Source of the DNA: Icerya purchasi
Lineage: Eukaryota; Arthropoda; Insecta; Hemiptera; Monophlebidae
DNA length: 64,000 nucleotides
Assembly (NCBI GenBank): GCA_039619475.1
Contig: CM077115.1
Coordinates: forward strand, 221,759,291 to 221,823,290
Direction of reading: 5' to 3'
Shown here in pieces: positions 21,227-33,600 of this stretch. The translations under genes were made by a program, and so were the position numbers. The notes beneath the pieces are model-generated. The model was not told the origin of the DNA. It ran no database searches and saw only the letters and a list, made by a program, of their open reading frames with translations. Position 1 is the first letter of the stretch, and each line of letters starts with the position of its first letter.

Positions 21227-24184
21227 ACCCGGTGGAGTATTGCAGTAGGTTTTGTATTTCTGTAGGGTGCAAAATTTCGGAATGCCAATTAGAAATATTT
21301 TTCTTTTTTTTCCCCTAGCACACTTGTTTTACTTAAATTCTTTTTATGTTTCAGGTAAAATTTTATATTTTTAATCTTTCGGTCAAAACTGAAATCTCGT
21401 TAAAAGAACTAATAAATATTTCGAAGTGATCGAAGATCAGAAACTAAATTTCCGTATTTCAAAATTTTCGAAAAAATCCGACGACAATCGAAGAAATCGT
21501 TGTCGAAGGCAGGCAGATACACCTTCTATGCCACCCTATCAGCAGCAGCACGGCCCGAGTTGAACTGAAAAAGTTAAAAAATTCATCTGAAATTCAACGA
21601 TTGTTTGCGACCTCCGCTTGATAAACACGTACGTTTTTGTTTTTTTTTTAATTTTTATTTAACCCAAATTTGTATATTGTTCAAATTAACTTTTTGGTTT
21701 TTATTTCTAAATGCCTGTAACAAGTTACACTATTTATTATTTAACTTTTTCGTCACATTTAAACAATCTTATTAAATGGAGTCGAATACAAATTTATCGG
21801 TTTAGAAATGTGGTAGTTAAAGGAGGATTTAAGACATCTCTCAGTTAGAAATGTGATTTATCCGAACACGGCTTAATACCGATATCGAGCTAAATTTCAT
21901 ATTTTGAATGTAGAATTTACGATAACACAATTATGTTGCGTGATTTTAAATTTAGCTTAACTGCGAAGAAAAGAACAATCGGAAGACGTATAAACGTGAG
22001 ACCGGTAAACAGCGGTCAATAGCAAACGGAAAAAAAAATGAAAGAAAAAGAATACGGCTCATTTTAGTATTTACGGGGGGGGGGCGAGGTGGAATTTCAG
22101 CCTCGTTGGTCTCCCGAGTAAATTACAGCGTAACAAAAAATGGATAACTGCTTTCACTTCGCTATTTAATAAAAGTTTGATTGCGGATTTCTATCGAGTA
22201 AGAGTAAGTCTCGTATACACTTAATAAGGTTTCGTGGATTGTGAAATTAAGCTTTCGATAATGTATATACGAAGCCTAATGGATCTGAAAAGAATATTAG
22301 GATCGGTTACTTTCTCACGGGATGATCCGCCTTTGCTTGACCGCATTTCTCTAGTATAACAAATATTCGATTTCAGATTAGGTATATAGAGCACTGGGAC
22401 AGCAGCAACTTGGATCCAGAACGAGACAACACCCGAACGTCAGGCATCTTCGGTTTGATAATCGATTAGGCTACCGCGCTACCCTGCCTTTAACTGATTT
22501 AAAAAGAGAAAAGAAAATTGTTTCGTTTCGTATAAACTTTTTAGTTTCTTCCGTACGCGCGCGCCATGTTAACAAGATATGTCCGAAGGTTATCTTTTTA
22601 TTTAGCGGCCAAATGTTTTAATACCTCTGCTGACACGGACATCATTTATGCCGCACTGTTGAAAATAAACTCGACGATTAAGAACTCGGATTAATAAATT
22701 AAAGCGAAAAAATAAATTCGCCTCACATATATATATATATATATATATATTTCAAAAATCGAGATGTTCCGAAGTCGGTAGATTTTGTTCATCGTTCTAA
22801 AGCCTGCTGAATGAACCCCCCCCCCCGCCACCGATCGGTGCCAATACGAAACTGCCTAGTGTTAAAGTAATTTATAGTTGTTCTCGGCGCGGAAATTGGG
22901 TATTTCTTATCGAGAGCTTTTCATCGCGAACTCTATCAACAAGTTTTACCGCGGTTCCAATAACTCATTCGACGTCGCAACAGAAGAACGTCTTCGTATT
23001 TACGGCTAAAAAGTAAAAGTAAAAATGTGCGTATTTACGCGCTGGAAGGCGAGGCATTTTTATCTCGAAAGAAATTGTAATTGTACGATACCAGCCCATC
23101 GTGAAGGTGATCCGACTAGCTCGATTATAATGCAAATCAGTTTTCGAACTTAATTAATAGGAACAGGTTTTTTTCAATTATCGCCGCGAATAGAGTAAAT
23201 TTTAAACGACCTAGATGGCGGCTTAATTAAAATTTACCTGAATACGAAGGGAGCATGAACGCGGCAGTACATTTAACGGCACATAAATCGATTATTTCTT
23301 CCGATAACGGATAAATTTTAATCAAAACGGCACCTCGCCGTAGCGGACTAATTAAAAATTAAGCCGCAAGACGTATTAAAAACCGGTTATTTTTAAAACT
23401 CCAAACGAAAAATCCTAAGCCGGATGCTTCGGAATTACCGTAGGTAGGTTAATTTTCATCTTTCTTGTAGAGCAGTTGCGCTTAATTTATTTTTCCAAAC
23501 TACTATTAACTGTGTTAATTTACTCGCCAACACTTTCCGCATAATCCTTCTTAAAACTTACACAAACCGCACGGCACGAAATTAGTAAGCCTATCAGTCC
23601 TGGTTTAAGTGTGTACGTGTTCCACCGAACTAACCCTTGGAGATCAGTTAAAAATTTTTACTTCCGCACAACTCACTGAAAAAGGATGAAATTTTAACGA
23701 TTACGAGGATAGACTGCAGATAATGAAAGATACTAAGCAAACCCGGCTGGCCTGAGCGGACTTGTTCAAATGGGGGCCGAAATTTTTTTTTGGTTTTTTA
23801 ATTTGAATCGATAAATTTTTTCCGGTCCGGCAAGTGAAGTCGAAAAACGAGAATGAAGTAGGGCTTGTACACTATATTCGAACTATCCAGAATAGTTGGC
23901 CTAAATCTTTTTACGATAAATTATGTAATTGTATTATTTATTTATTATTATTTTTTTTTTTTTAGGTGACATATATACTATAACTTTATTCAGAGATGCC
24001 GAGGCTATTGTAATTAAATGAGCAAATATATATATATATATATATATATACGTATCTGTTGTTTTCAGAAACTAGATAGCCTTTTTAAGTTCCAAAAGTG
24101 CTATGTGTATTGAAATGTTGTGATCGGAATGGTATTTTCGGAATGATATGCACTTTGTTAGTATGTATTCAACTGTTAAAGGCA
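21227..24184. other. No gene recognised; two (TA)n tracts
   Basis: (TA)n tracts lie at 22726-22751 and 24026-24051. G and C homopolymers occur near 22076 and 22818. The region 22150-23700 has few repeats and a more even composition, so it could hold non-coding conserved sequence. I found no exon-like frame with a recognisable domain. Confidence 0.5.
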
Positions 24185-24760
24185 CCTGCTGCGCCACAAT
24201 AGCAGCATATCGGTTGCGTTTTTTCCTTCCCCAAGTACGTAATTATAAATTAATGTCCAATTCTGAGCCTGGTTATTACAACCTAATCGTGAAGCCGTGT
24301 TTGACTTGACGTTTCTCAGAGTTTGTTGATGGTGAGAGTGAGCTTCCAGTGTAGGCCCTATACATCGTGAAATAAATTGTTAACGTTGTGTATTTGGTCT
24401 TGTATTGGAATTTAAATTTCTGGTACTGACAACACATCTACACGTTGCTTCCTTCGCGGCGACATCAGCATCATTATTTTCTTTTAAAGAATCTGATGGG
24501 ATCCAGCATACAGCGGTTTCTTGTAGGTGTTGGTTCGTTGGTAGGCGAATGCTTTTTATGGTCAATGCTTTGAACAGCGCAAAGTGAGTCAGTAAAGATA
24601 ACGTTTTTCTGTAAGCGTAGATCATTAGATTGCGAGCTAGGTTTATTGCTGTTAATTCTACTGATAGCAGCGAAAATTCAACTGGTGAAACGTACGGTGA
24701 TACCTCAATGTATAGCAACCAGGACTTCCGATTGTTTTTGATATATCGGTATAACAGTTT
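24185..24760 (-). pseudogene. RNase H LINE fragment
   Basis: On the minus strand the RNase H domain can be followed across frame changes. CYTDISKTIGSPGCY near 24756 supplies the first Asp. FSLLSVELTAINLARNL supplies the Glu. VCWIPSDSLKENNDADVAAK corresponds to the motif around the last catalytic residues, but with Ser-Asp where the family has Gly-His. A poorly preserved Cys/His-like remnant, PICCYCGAAGAFNS, lies near 24200. Stops and frameshifts are frequent. It lies on the same strand as the fragment at 25105-26203, but the two overlap in the protein regions they represent, so they are separate copies. Confidence 0.7.
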
Positions 24761-25104
24761 TCATACGAGTTGAGTGAGATCGTTAGGCTAACCGTAGGTT
24801 CCTGGTTTTGACACTACATTTTTGTTGCGTGATAACAGTGGCGTATCGGTTTTTATGTTCCTCGTATTGCTTAGTGGTATCGATGATATTATAAGATGAT
24901 CGATTTTTTCAGAGTGGCTAATGTTCAAAGTGCTGATGATGTTTGCAATATGACTTTAAAATAATCCTCCTGTTGGGTGGGGAAGACGACGCAATGTTTT
25001 TGTTTTCTGCTTTTTTTGAGATAGATGTCAAGTTTTATCATTAAGTATATTCTCTACGAGATTTTAGCGACTACTCGTTAGCTTCAAATAATGTACTGAT
25101 TGTA

Positions 25105-26203
25105 CATTTTTTTTTTTTTTTCATACGTGCTTACAGCATCGTAGACCAGCAGCACAACGTTGAGAGAGGGGTGGGGGGGGGTAAATTTGATTGTAAAGGT
25201 TGGTATCTTGGAGAAACTTAAAGAGATGTGGTGGAGAAGCTTTTGTGTTTTTTGACGCTGTGAAAGTGTGCCTGAGCAGTCAAGTAGAAGGTGACGAATA
25301 GAAAGCGGAGCGGCTGAGCAGTTTGGACAGACTGGGCGAGGGGTGCCAGTAAAGAGATGACCATATTTGAGAAGAGTATGGCCGAAGCACACGCGTGCGA
25401 AAACAACTTAGAGTCTTCTATCGAATGAGAGGTTTGATTTCCATTTTTCAATAGAGGGTTTTAAGAAACGAAGATGGTAATGACCGAAGTTAGTCCATTG
25501 TTACTGTCATCGTTCTTTTAGTTGAAGTTTGATAGTGCGCCGGAAATCGGCTAATGGAACTGGAACGTTTAGAATTGGAAAGTGTATAGCACACCTTGTT
25601 TTACGGTTTTGCCAGCCAGGTTGTTGACCGGTATGCCTTTGTGACCGGGTATCCATGCGAAGGTGACAAGCAAAGACGGGTTTGATAAGAGCAGCTGTGT
25701 GATTTTTTTACGACGGAGTTTTCTCATTGGTTTTTCAGATTCAATAGAGAAGGTAGGAAGTAGGTTAGTAGCAGATACTTCTGGTTGCAGTTTTCTTTAG
25801 GGGCTATGTAGTTTACAGCTAGGTAAAGGGCATAAAGTTTTGCAGATAGAGTGCAGAAAGATGGGAAAAAAGACTAGCATACGATGACTGAATCCTCCAG
25901 AGTGACAGTGCATCCGACTGATGTTGAATATACGATTGAATATTCATAGAACCGATAAATTTTTAAAAGTTTTGGCGAAGTGCGAGCGCTGAAGTTTCTC
26001 TTGAAAAAAACAGCAAGAGAAAGATCGATGTTGATGCAAAAGTTGGACCATGGAGGTATGGCTGCAAGGTGAAAGTGTGTTAGTGGAGATAGTTGAAGAT
26101 CGAGAGAGTTTTGAAGTGGAAGTTAAAAGCTGCATATTGATCAAGAATTCTGGTAGTGGCTTTAATTGGTAGATAGTTGGCCGTACTGATATGTAGGAGG
26201 TAG
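25105..26203 (-). pseudogene. RNase H LINE fragment with 3' tail
   Basis: The minus strand holds an eroded pre-RNase H linker (26200-25950). RNase H pieces follow: SVGCTVTLEDSVIV, LSALSAKLYALYLAVNYIA, and SLLVTFAWIPGHKGIPVNNL with the conserved His-Gly segment. The C-terminal region MCFGHTLLKYGHLFTGTPRP and the Cys/His segment CPNCSAAPLSIRHLLLDC come next. It ends in a poly-A run, seen as poly-T at 25107-25121. The frame breaks several times. Its upstream edge at 26203 abuts the poly-A end of the family C LINE, so one of the two probably inserted beside or into the other. The C-terminus differs from family P and from the 13.2-kb fragment. Confidence 0.78.
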
Positions 26204-26632
26204 TTTTTTTTTTTTTTTTTTTTTTTATTTTTTTAAATAAGAAAGTTGTGGGTCTCACAAGGCGATTTTGCCCGTTTCGTGAGTTCCCGTCACCCTCATT
26301 ATCGTTTATTTGACATAAATTTACAATTTACTAATAACATTTCAATACATCTAAAATAATATTTCTTATCACTATAGTAATTTAATTAATTTAGTACAGT
26401 AACTTCTTATGACTACATACTTAGCATCTATACATCACCAACCAGTTACACTCAAAATAATCATTCCCACTAATGTAAAAGAAAGATCTTTTCCGCTACA
26501 TTATTGAAAATCATCTACATGCACCTGTTGTAGTTCCTGTGCTGAGCAAAGAGAAATTTAGGAACCTAATTTACGAAATAAAGACGAATCACCGATATGG
26601 TAGTACAAATAGAAGAAACCATCGATAGTTTC
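26204..26632 (-). mobile_element. Family C LINE copy A, 3' UTR and tail
   Basis: The untranslated end of the LINE whose genes lie at 26633-30640. On the minus strand it carries AATAAACG, a hairpin (26254-26283) and a poly-A tail (poly-T at 26204-26226). The ending with GAGACCCACAA matches GGGACCCACAA in two other copies. Confidence 0.8.
26254..26283 (-). promoter_or_regulatory. 3'-terminal hairpin of family C LINE, copy A
   Basis: On the minus strand an outer stem CTCAC/GTGAG encloses an inner stem GGGC/GCCT with an AAAATC loop. Copy B (49382-49409) has CCCGC/GCGGG at the same place, so both sides changed together. In L2/CR1-like LINEs a terminal stem-loop is known to be bound by the element's RT. 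That role is inferred here. Confidence 0.65.
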
Positions 26633-28719
26633 TTAATCTGCACACCAATCTGTCAGCCACTTTTTTACGTCTTCCTTCCACACACCTAATATTTTCTCCT
26701 TTAATATATTACTTGGAATTTCCCGTAGTAATTTAATTAGTACTGTCTGCTGTGTATTATCAATCCTTAAATTGGTCCCCTTTGGTTGAATAAAGTATTT
26801 TTTATTTCGATCTCCCGTAACTCTAATTTTAGGTCTTGATGGTATTCTGATATTATTGGTTTTGAGCTCCAATAATCTATAATAATAATAATACATTTTT
26901 GGCGACATCACATTGTTTACCTACCACCATGATGATGTTGAAGTATTATGCCATGAGGAAGCAGTAATTTTAAACATCTTTTCTGCAATTTCGCTGTCTT
27001 GTTGTGATTTCTTCGCTTCTCCCCATATTTGAATACCATATAATATCCTAGACATTATCATTGCGTTAAAAAAAATTTTTAGTGTTTCGTACGGAAGTAC
27101 CTGTTTCATCGTATATAATGCTGGAATGGGCTGTCTGATTTTTACACTTAAATTTTGTATATGTTTTTTCCAATTCATATTGCTATCTATAAAAATCCCT
27201 AAATATTTAAAATCCTGCACCTTTTCTAATGGTTTACATGCGCAAACTGGACTGTTGTTCCTTGAAATATAAATCATGAACACATTCGCTACTGTGAATG
27301 ATAATCCGCGGTTCATGAGTAGCATGTATATTTGTGAAGCGAGTCAGTATATATCAAGAAAAGAATGGGAGCCAGTATGGTTCCTTGTCCGACACCATAT
27401 TGTAACATCCTATCCCTACTTTCATTTTTTGCAATTTTTACACAATTCTTTCTATTTTTAATATAGTTTGTAAACCATTGGAGCTGTCTGTTAGTCATAC
27501 CAATCTTTTCTAAATCCTTTATTAATAATTCATGATCTACTAAGTCAAACGCCTTGGATAGGTCAATGAAAGTAATTATAAATTGATTCCCTATCGATAG
27601 TCCCATATTTATTTCATTTCCCAATTTACTTAATAGCGTTAAGGTGGATCTTTTTCCTCTAAATCCGTGTTGATTTTCGTAAAGGAGAGTATTTCTTTCT
27701 AGGTAACTCTTTAAATGACTGTTTACGTAATGTTCTAAAATTTTCGCTATTACCGAAATTATTGTTATAGGGCGGTAATTTTCCAGCTTATTTTGAGCTC
27801 CGTTTTTGTAAATTGGTTTAATTATTCCTTTTTTTAGCCCCTGAGGGATGGTACCTCTCTTTATAGAATAATTAATCATGTTTGTTAATAAACGAACGAA
27901 TCTCTCTAAATTTCGCTTAATGTCCATAGTCCTAATGCCATCCCAACCTGGTGCTTTGTAATTTTTTAGGCTATTTATTATTGCTTCGATTTGTATATTA
28001 TCAGCTGGAGGAATGAAAAAAGAACACATCAACCTGTTTTCATCATTTGAATTCAATAACTGGACATCACACTTATGTTTATATTGTTCTACTGATTTTG
28101 CAAAATATTCACTGAATTTCTCCACTAATAATGAGTCGGTTCCAAAATTCCTGCAAATGCAATCATCAATTGATACTTTATTCCTTTTATTTACAATATT
28201 ATTAATTATTCTCCATATGTTCTTACTCGCATTATTTTCTCTATCAATTTGACTTAAGTAAAACACCTTTTTTGCCTTCCTTATTTCTGTTTTGACATTA
28301 TTTCGATGTTTTTTATAGAGTCCCTTATATCGAGTACTGGTTCTATTCCCTTTACTAAGTTTGTAGTATTGATCTCTAATTCTCATAAAATTAAGTATCT
28401 TCTGATTCATCCATTCTTTTTTTGGATGATATTTGTTTACATTCCTACCTTCGCTCACACCCAGTTCACATTTCTTGTAAATGATTTTGAATGCGGCGTT
28501 TATATGATCATATATATTTTCTGCCGTGCTAAATCCCTTTATTTGGTTCCAGTTATACTTGTATATTTCACTACGTATTTCCTTTTCATCGAAAACGAGT
28601 TTGCGATTTATGTTACTTTTCTGCCATTTGCTTTTCAAGGTACTAAACGCAACACCTATTAAATAGTGATCGGATATTTTACGCGTTAATGATTCCAGAA
28701 GTGACTTTACAGGCAGCAT
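26633..28719 (-). pseudogene. Family C LINE copy A: ORF2 reverse transcriptase
   Basis: This is the RT half of ORF2 of a CR1/L2-like LINE. The main frame runs 468 residues from about 28716 with KISDHYLIGVAF (the endonuclease SDH motif), then INSLKNYKAPGWDGIRTMDI, NYRPITIISVIAKILEHYVN, HGFRGKRSTLTLLSKL, FIDLSKAFDLVDHELLIKDL with a catalytic Asp, and GVGQGTILAPILFLIYTDSL. It then stops at 27313. The next frame (27325-26921) resumes at FKYLGIFIDSNMNWKKHIQN and ILYGIQIWGEAKKS, so the segment with the YXDD box is deleted. The last frame (26911-26633) is the C-terminus, ending VWKEDVKKWLTDWCAD. The loss of YXDD makes the enzyme inactive. The C-terminus is shared with the copy at 37978. Confidence 0.9.
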
Positions 28720-29479
28720 ATTTCATAAATATGTTATCAATACAAGATTGGGTGCATCTATCTACTCGTTCTTCCTCTCTCGTTATTCCCTGGATTAACT
28801 GTACTGCTCCTATCCCGTACAATATATTCGAAAAGTTTTCAGCCTGTACATTGTGATTTAATAGGTCTATGTTAAAATCCCCGCAAATTAAAACGTTATC
28901 GTTATCTTTTTCATTTTTCAATAACTTTGCGAGGTCTTTAATAAATTCACCTGCATTCTTACTCGGAGATCTATATATGGCAATTACTCGTAGTGGCGTT
29001 TTTTCGTATGTGAATATGTCAACCATCAGCATGTCCATACTTTGAGTATTTACGGCTTCCTGGATTGTGCATCGAAATTTATTATTAACAAACATCAATA
29101 TTCCTCCATTATATCCCGAAGGTTTTTGAATGGCAAATCTCTCGAACCCCTCTACCTCATATAATTTTAACTCGTATTCAGCTATGTTAATTTCAGTCAG
29201 AATTATAAGACTTACGGGAGTATTATTAATATAAGCTAAAAATTCATCCCAATTTCGTCGTGCACTTCTTATATTTAAATGCAGTACATGAAATATGTCT
29301 TCGTTAACAACTACATGATTTTTATTATAATTTAATTCAGATGTAATATTATCAGTCCAATTTTTGATATGGGAATAGTTCTTACAGCTGTTTTTACTAC
29401 GGTAATTTATTAAGTAGGACATTTTCTCACCGAAGCAGAATTGGATTTCTGCATAGGAAGGGGATAAGCTAAACAGCAA
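28679..29479 (-). pseudogene. Family C LINE copy A: ORF2 endonuclease
   Basis: The AP-like endonuclease that nicks target DNA at the start of LINE integration. The frame has 266 residues. Catalytic signatures are kept: HLNIRSARRNWDEF (Asn), LIILTEINIAEYEL (Glu), and LICGDFNIDLLNHN (Asp and Asn), with the final SDH in the next frame. IAIYRSPSKN and CIDNIFMKYAACK are typical of this domain. A single-base insertion near 28682 shifts the frame just before KISDHY, so ORF2 is broken between endonuclease and RT. I take the ATG at 29422 (MSYLINYRSK) or 29479 as possible starts. Neither is certain. Confidence 0.88.
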
Positions 29480-29718
29480 CTAAACAATCATGATGCATGC
29501 GAAAACAATTTTCAATTCGTTTAACACCTAATCGATTTCGCAACGGCGCTGATTTCAGATTAATACCCTGCTTATATATAATAGAATCGATCGAATTTCG
29601 ATTTAACGTTAAACGTAAATGTAATCAACATATTAAACTAATCATAGATTCCGCCACATGTTTACATACATGCTATTTACAACCTATAACAGACAAATTA
29701 GATAATAGCTCACATGCA

Positions 29719-30150
29719 TCACTCACGCACATTAGTACCCCTTTTAATCATTAGTTTACGCAGACGGTGAAGCCGGCCCGTAAACTTAACACCACGAGCC
29801 AACACTCTCAGTCCACTTACTATTCCGCAAAACGGACTATTCACAACACTGTCAATTACAAAAACACGCCCCGTCCTCTCTACACCGCCTAACGCTATAA
29901 ACATACTGCCATTACTCTCGACAACTGTCTCATTTACCTCCCCACACTTCTTAACCAAGTTATTTCTTTTAAGAACCATGCCCGACGTTATCGCAAATCT
30001 TACAACTATTAACACATTTAACACATACCTATACAATCTCGTCCTCTGCACTAACACTACTTTCCAGCTTCTCTCCGCTTTACCGCCTGCGTACATGTAC
30101 CTAACCGCCACATTCATACTGCCACACACACATCCGTTTATCTCATACAT
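29719..30150 (-). CDS. Unrecognised 143-residue frame between LINE ORF1 and ORF2
   Basis: This open frame on the LINE sense strand starts MYEINGCVCGSMNVAVRYMY and ends TGRLHRLRKLMIKRG then TNVRE. It is basic and Val/Gly/Arg-rich, begins 44 bp after the ORF1 stop and ends 240 bp before ORF2. I recognise no domain. No membrane segment or Cys/His motif is evident. It may be a third LINE frame, an inserted segment, or a chance open frame in a G-rich spacer. Copy B does not preserve the corresponding region, so conservation cannot be judged here. Confidence 0.3.
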   Translation of the reverse strand: MYEINGCVCGSMNVAVRYMYAGGKAERSWKVVLVQRTRLYRYVLNVLIVVRFAITSGMVLKRNNLVKKCGEVNETVVESNGSMFIALGGVERTGRVFVIDSVVNSPFCGIVSGLRVLARGVKFTGRLHRLRKLMIKRGTNVRE

Positions 30151-30193
30151 ATACCACTAATATAGATTTTCCATTCATCTCCAAAGAATCTTA

Positions 30194-30640
30194 TTATAGT
30201 AATTTGTTCAAATCGTCTTCATTTCTAATGTGCAAAATGCGTTCTTGCTCGTTTTTCCTGGCAAATATCTTCCCTCGTTTTGTCCATATGAATTTATAAT
30301 TAAGTACTCTGCCCTTCTCCTTCGTCTGCCACAGTAAATGTTTATAATATTTAGTTAAGTTTTGATTAACATAAATCTGTAATGGGCTTTCGTCGTTGCC
30401 CGATATTTCTTTATCGAAAATTTTTGTGTGTCTTTTTTTGTCAAAAAATAAGTCCGCTATTGTTCTGCCCGTTTTCGCAATGATTGGTTTAGGAAGTTTC
30501 AAATTCCTACTCGGAACCCTGTGGCTAGCTATTATATCTTCCTTTTTCACTTCGATATTCATTTTCTCTGCTATTTTAATAACTATTTCTGCAGTAATTT
30601 CTCCAGGTGTTTCTGTGACTCCATGTATTTCGATGCCGTT
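30194..30640 (-). pseudogene. Family C LINE copy A: ORF1 C-terminal part
   Basis: ORF1 proteins of LINEs bind RNA and act as nucleic-acid chaperones. The frame here reads IEIHGVTETPGEITAEIVIK, then EDIIASHRVPSRNLKLPKPI, QIYVNQNLTKYYKHLLWQTK and KFIWTKRGKIFARKNEQERI, ending DLNKLL at TAA 30194-30196. This pattern (a hydrophobic core, S/AHRV/LPSR, PKPIIAK, then WTKNGKIFVRKN-like) matches the C-terminal domain of arthropod LINE ORF1 proteins. An internal ATG at 30562 gives 122 residues, but similarity extends upstream to about 30640, where a stop interrupts. The N-terminal half, usually a coiled coil, was not found. Confidence 0.78.
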
Positions 30641-33600
30641 GGTTTATTGTGGAGCTTCAGATTAAGAGAGTGATCACAGTTACGAAGTCTGCAGAAATGA
30701 AGAGCACAGGTTCTGGTTGGTGAGTAACTGAAAACCATTAAGTAGCGAATTCCCGTTTAGTTTCTGACATTTCAAAAGCAACGTTATAATTATTTCGGTT
30801 AAACGATGTTATCAAAAAGGTAGATGGAAAGATGAAATAAATCAATTTTTAAATAATAGTCATTTTGAAAAAATAGCAATTAATAGATCTGAATGGGAAC
30901 GGTTAATGTTCTTCACGGGCCGAAGAAATTTTATTTATAAATAATTGCTTTTCTTGTGATATCTTAGAAATGTATAATTTTCGCAATAGAGGTATTTTGA
31001 TTTAATTTGATTTGAATTATTTCGGTTAAATTGGTCAATCGAACATCTACGAGCTATTGTTTAGTGTTGTGCTATTTGAATCTAAGTTTACAGATCTGTA
31101 ATAAAGAGTTTCCGATTGGTTCGTTTGTAACTCTACGTACGTTTGTAGAGCGTGACATCGTTAGTTGTAAGAGAACAGAAAATAACTAGCTAACGGAAAT
31201 AGGAGGAATAACATTGTATTATAATCGTGACCACTACGGAATCTGTTACACAACGTTTATTACTTGAAATTGTTGGAAGATAATACGTAAATTATTTCAT
31301 ATTGATAAATTATGAAGTGTATAGCCGCAGCATAGTTGTTATTGAAGCAATTCTATGCTTTGTTGTTGTTTTTTTTTTTGCATTAAAATCTCCTACCGAG
31401 AATAACTTTTCCACTATTACTCATTAGAGACGTGATATATTTTGCAAAGCCTTTATTGTTGTTTGATGGTTTATATATTGAATAGATATATGTCGCTAAT
31501 GATATTCACTCGTCTAGGATTGCGTGAATAACGCAACTCCAACAGGTTAACGAGAAAGAACAGAATGTTTATTTCGATTATTAACTAGTAAGGCGACACG
31601 CCGCTGCAACGAGATACACCGTAAGTCGAATATTCCGTAAAGTTCGCCATGCACCCGCTGTCCAATCTAGTTTCTGACAAAGCTGATATGCCTATCTTGT
31701 TAATGATCATTAATGAATATAGTTCGTACCGCTTATCAAGTGTATGGGATTACAGTTCTTCCAGATTATTTAGAAAATAGTTTTTAATATAATTATTATT
31801 TTTGAGCTGAAGGATAAATCATTATATAATCTAATCTTCCAATATTGTAATATTGATAATTTTGCTTAAATCGAAATTCGTCATAAAGTATAAGAGAAAA
31901 TCGAAAACTATCAGCATTATTACTTGAGTTTCTTGAGGGCTAGAGCATAGCAGAGGACTGTCTGGACATAACTATCATATTGCTTGGTGAAAGGGTTAGT
32001 AGTATGCACTGGTGAAGAATGTGTGGCATATCTGGCGGGTGTTTTGTTAATTCTGTATCTTATTAAGTGTTTTAGAATACACTCACCTATGTTTGCAGCA
32101 TGATTCCCCCGTCATAGTTGGCTCATTTTAATAAGCCAGAATTATTGCAGAGTCCATCCGAGTGAACGATCCAGGTAACAACTCGTAGCGACGGAACATT
32201 TGATATTTGTAACATTGAATTAAACAGTGATGTAATGAAAATATTTTTCCCGTTTTAATACAGCGAGCTAAACTTTTTCTTGTTAGTTTTGTTGCCGGTG
32301 AAAAAGAAACAAAGCAAAGAGACTGTTTCCATCTCATTTACCCATTTCTGGCGAATTTCGTTACAGAATTAAGAGTTTAACACTTTTAACTTTTTACAAC
32401 ATCAACTTGACTGAATGGGGGAGAGGCAATTCTTTTAAAACCATTTTTAACTGTTTTTACAATAATGAGTTAAATGTGCAAAAAAGAACTGCTGCTTTTT
32501 TTGAGTTTTAAAGAAATTAATAACAGCAGCATCAACATTTTCAGAGCTGTTGATGAATATCAAAATTCTTTCATTAACATTAAAGTTAAATTTAACGAGC
32601 GCATTTAGGCCAGTAATTAGTGTCGATTAATTTGTTGCGATAGAGGATTCGCGGGTATCCACTTCTGCTGCAATTGTTAATATCTTCCACGATGTAATCA
32701 TTCCTTCGCCGGCTCGCAGCACGGTAAACCTGTTTGAAGTGCTGATAAGAGACCTTTACGTTTTCATTTAAACGAGCAATAATTCAAATAGAATCGTTAT
32801 TATCATCAAGCGAGGAATCTCCTAGCTTTCCGAAATGTAAGCTATTTGTTGCTGCGATTGCTGCTGTAGGGAAGCCGCAATATTTATTGCGAGGGGTTCC
32901 GCGTTACATTAAACTTCCATCAATCGGAATAGTCGGGATAATTACTCGATCAGGTGCAATGAACGAACACGAAAATCGGTATACGTCGATTGAAAATTCT
33001 ACGGCGTTATGAAAGTTCATCGGAAAAGAGATTACAACAGCACCGTAACTTTAAACAGATGATGTCGCAGTTTATCAGAAAATTTCTTTATAGTATAAAA
33101 TGGTACATAATCGTATTTTATCACTTACTGCTTAATTAAAATCGTTATTAAGACGATTGATTTATTTTTAAATTACCACAATGACCGACCGAACCAAAAT
33201 CTTTCATGGAAAATATATCAGTCAGCTGCGGAAACCACGTCGCAAATTCTTTGGCGATTCTCAAGAAATCCGTGAATAAAGGAAAGCTTGATAATCTCAT
33301 TTTTAATGATGGTTTTTTTTTTTTTTTTTGATTTTTTTTCATATTTGAAATAATTTTCTACGGAATTCGTAAGGTAAAAACTTCGTCCGTACTTACCGTA
33401 ATCGCAATAAAGTAATATTTACAAATAAATATTATTTTCTCCAGACGCGTATTATAGTTTAAGACAAAAACCCCTATTTCAGTTCTTAACATGATTTATT
33501 ATATCGCCGTATATATTAAATATAATAAATAAACAAAAGAAGAAGAAAAATCTCAGTCAAAAAGAGCACCGGTTCTAAGTGTCAAAGAATAAAAAAGTTC

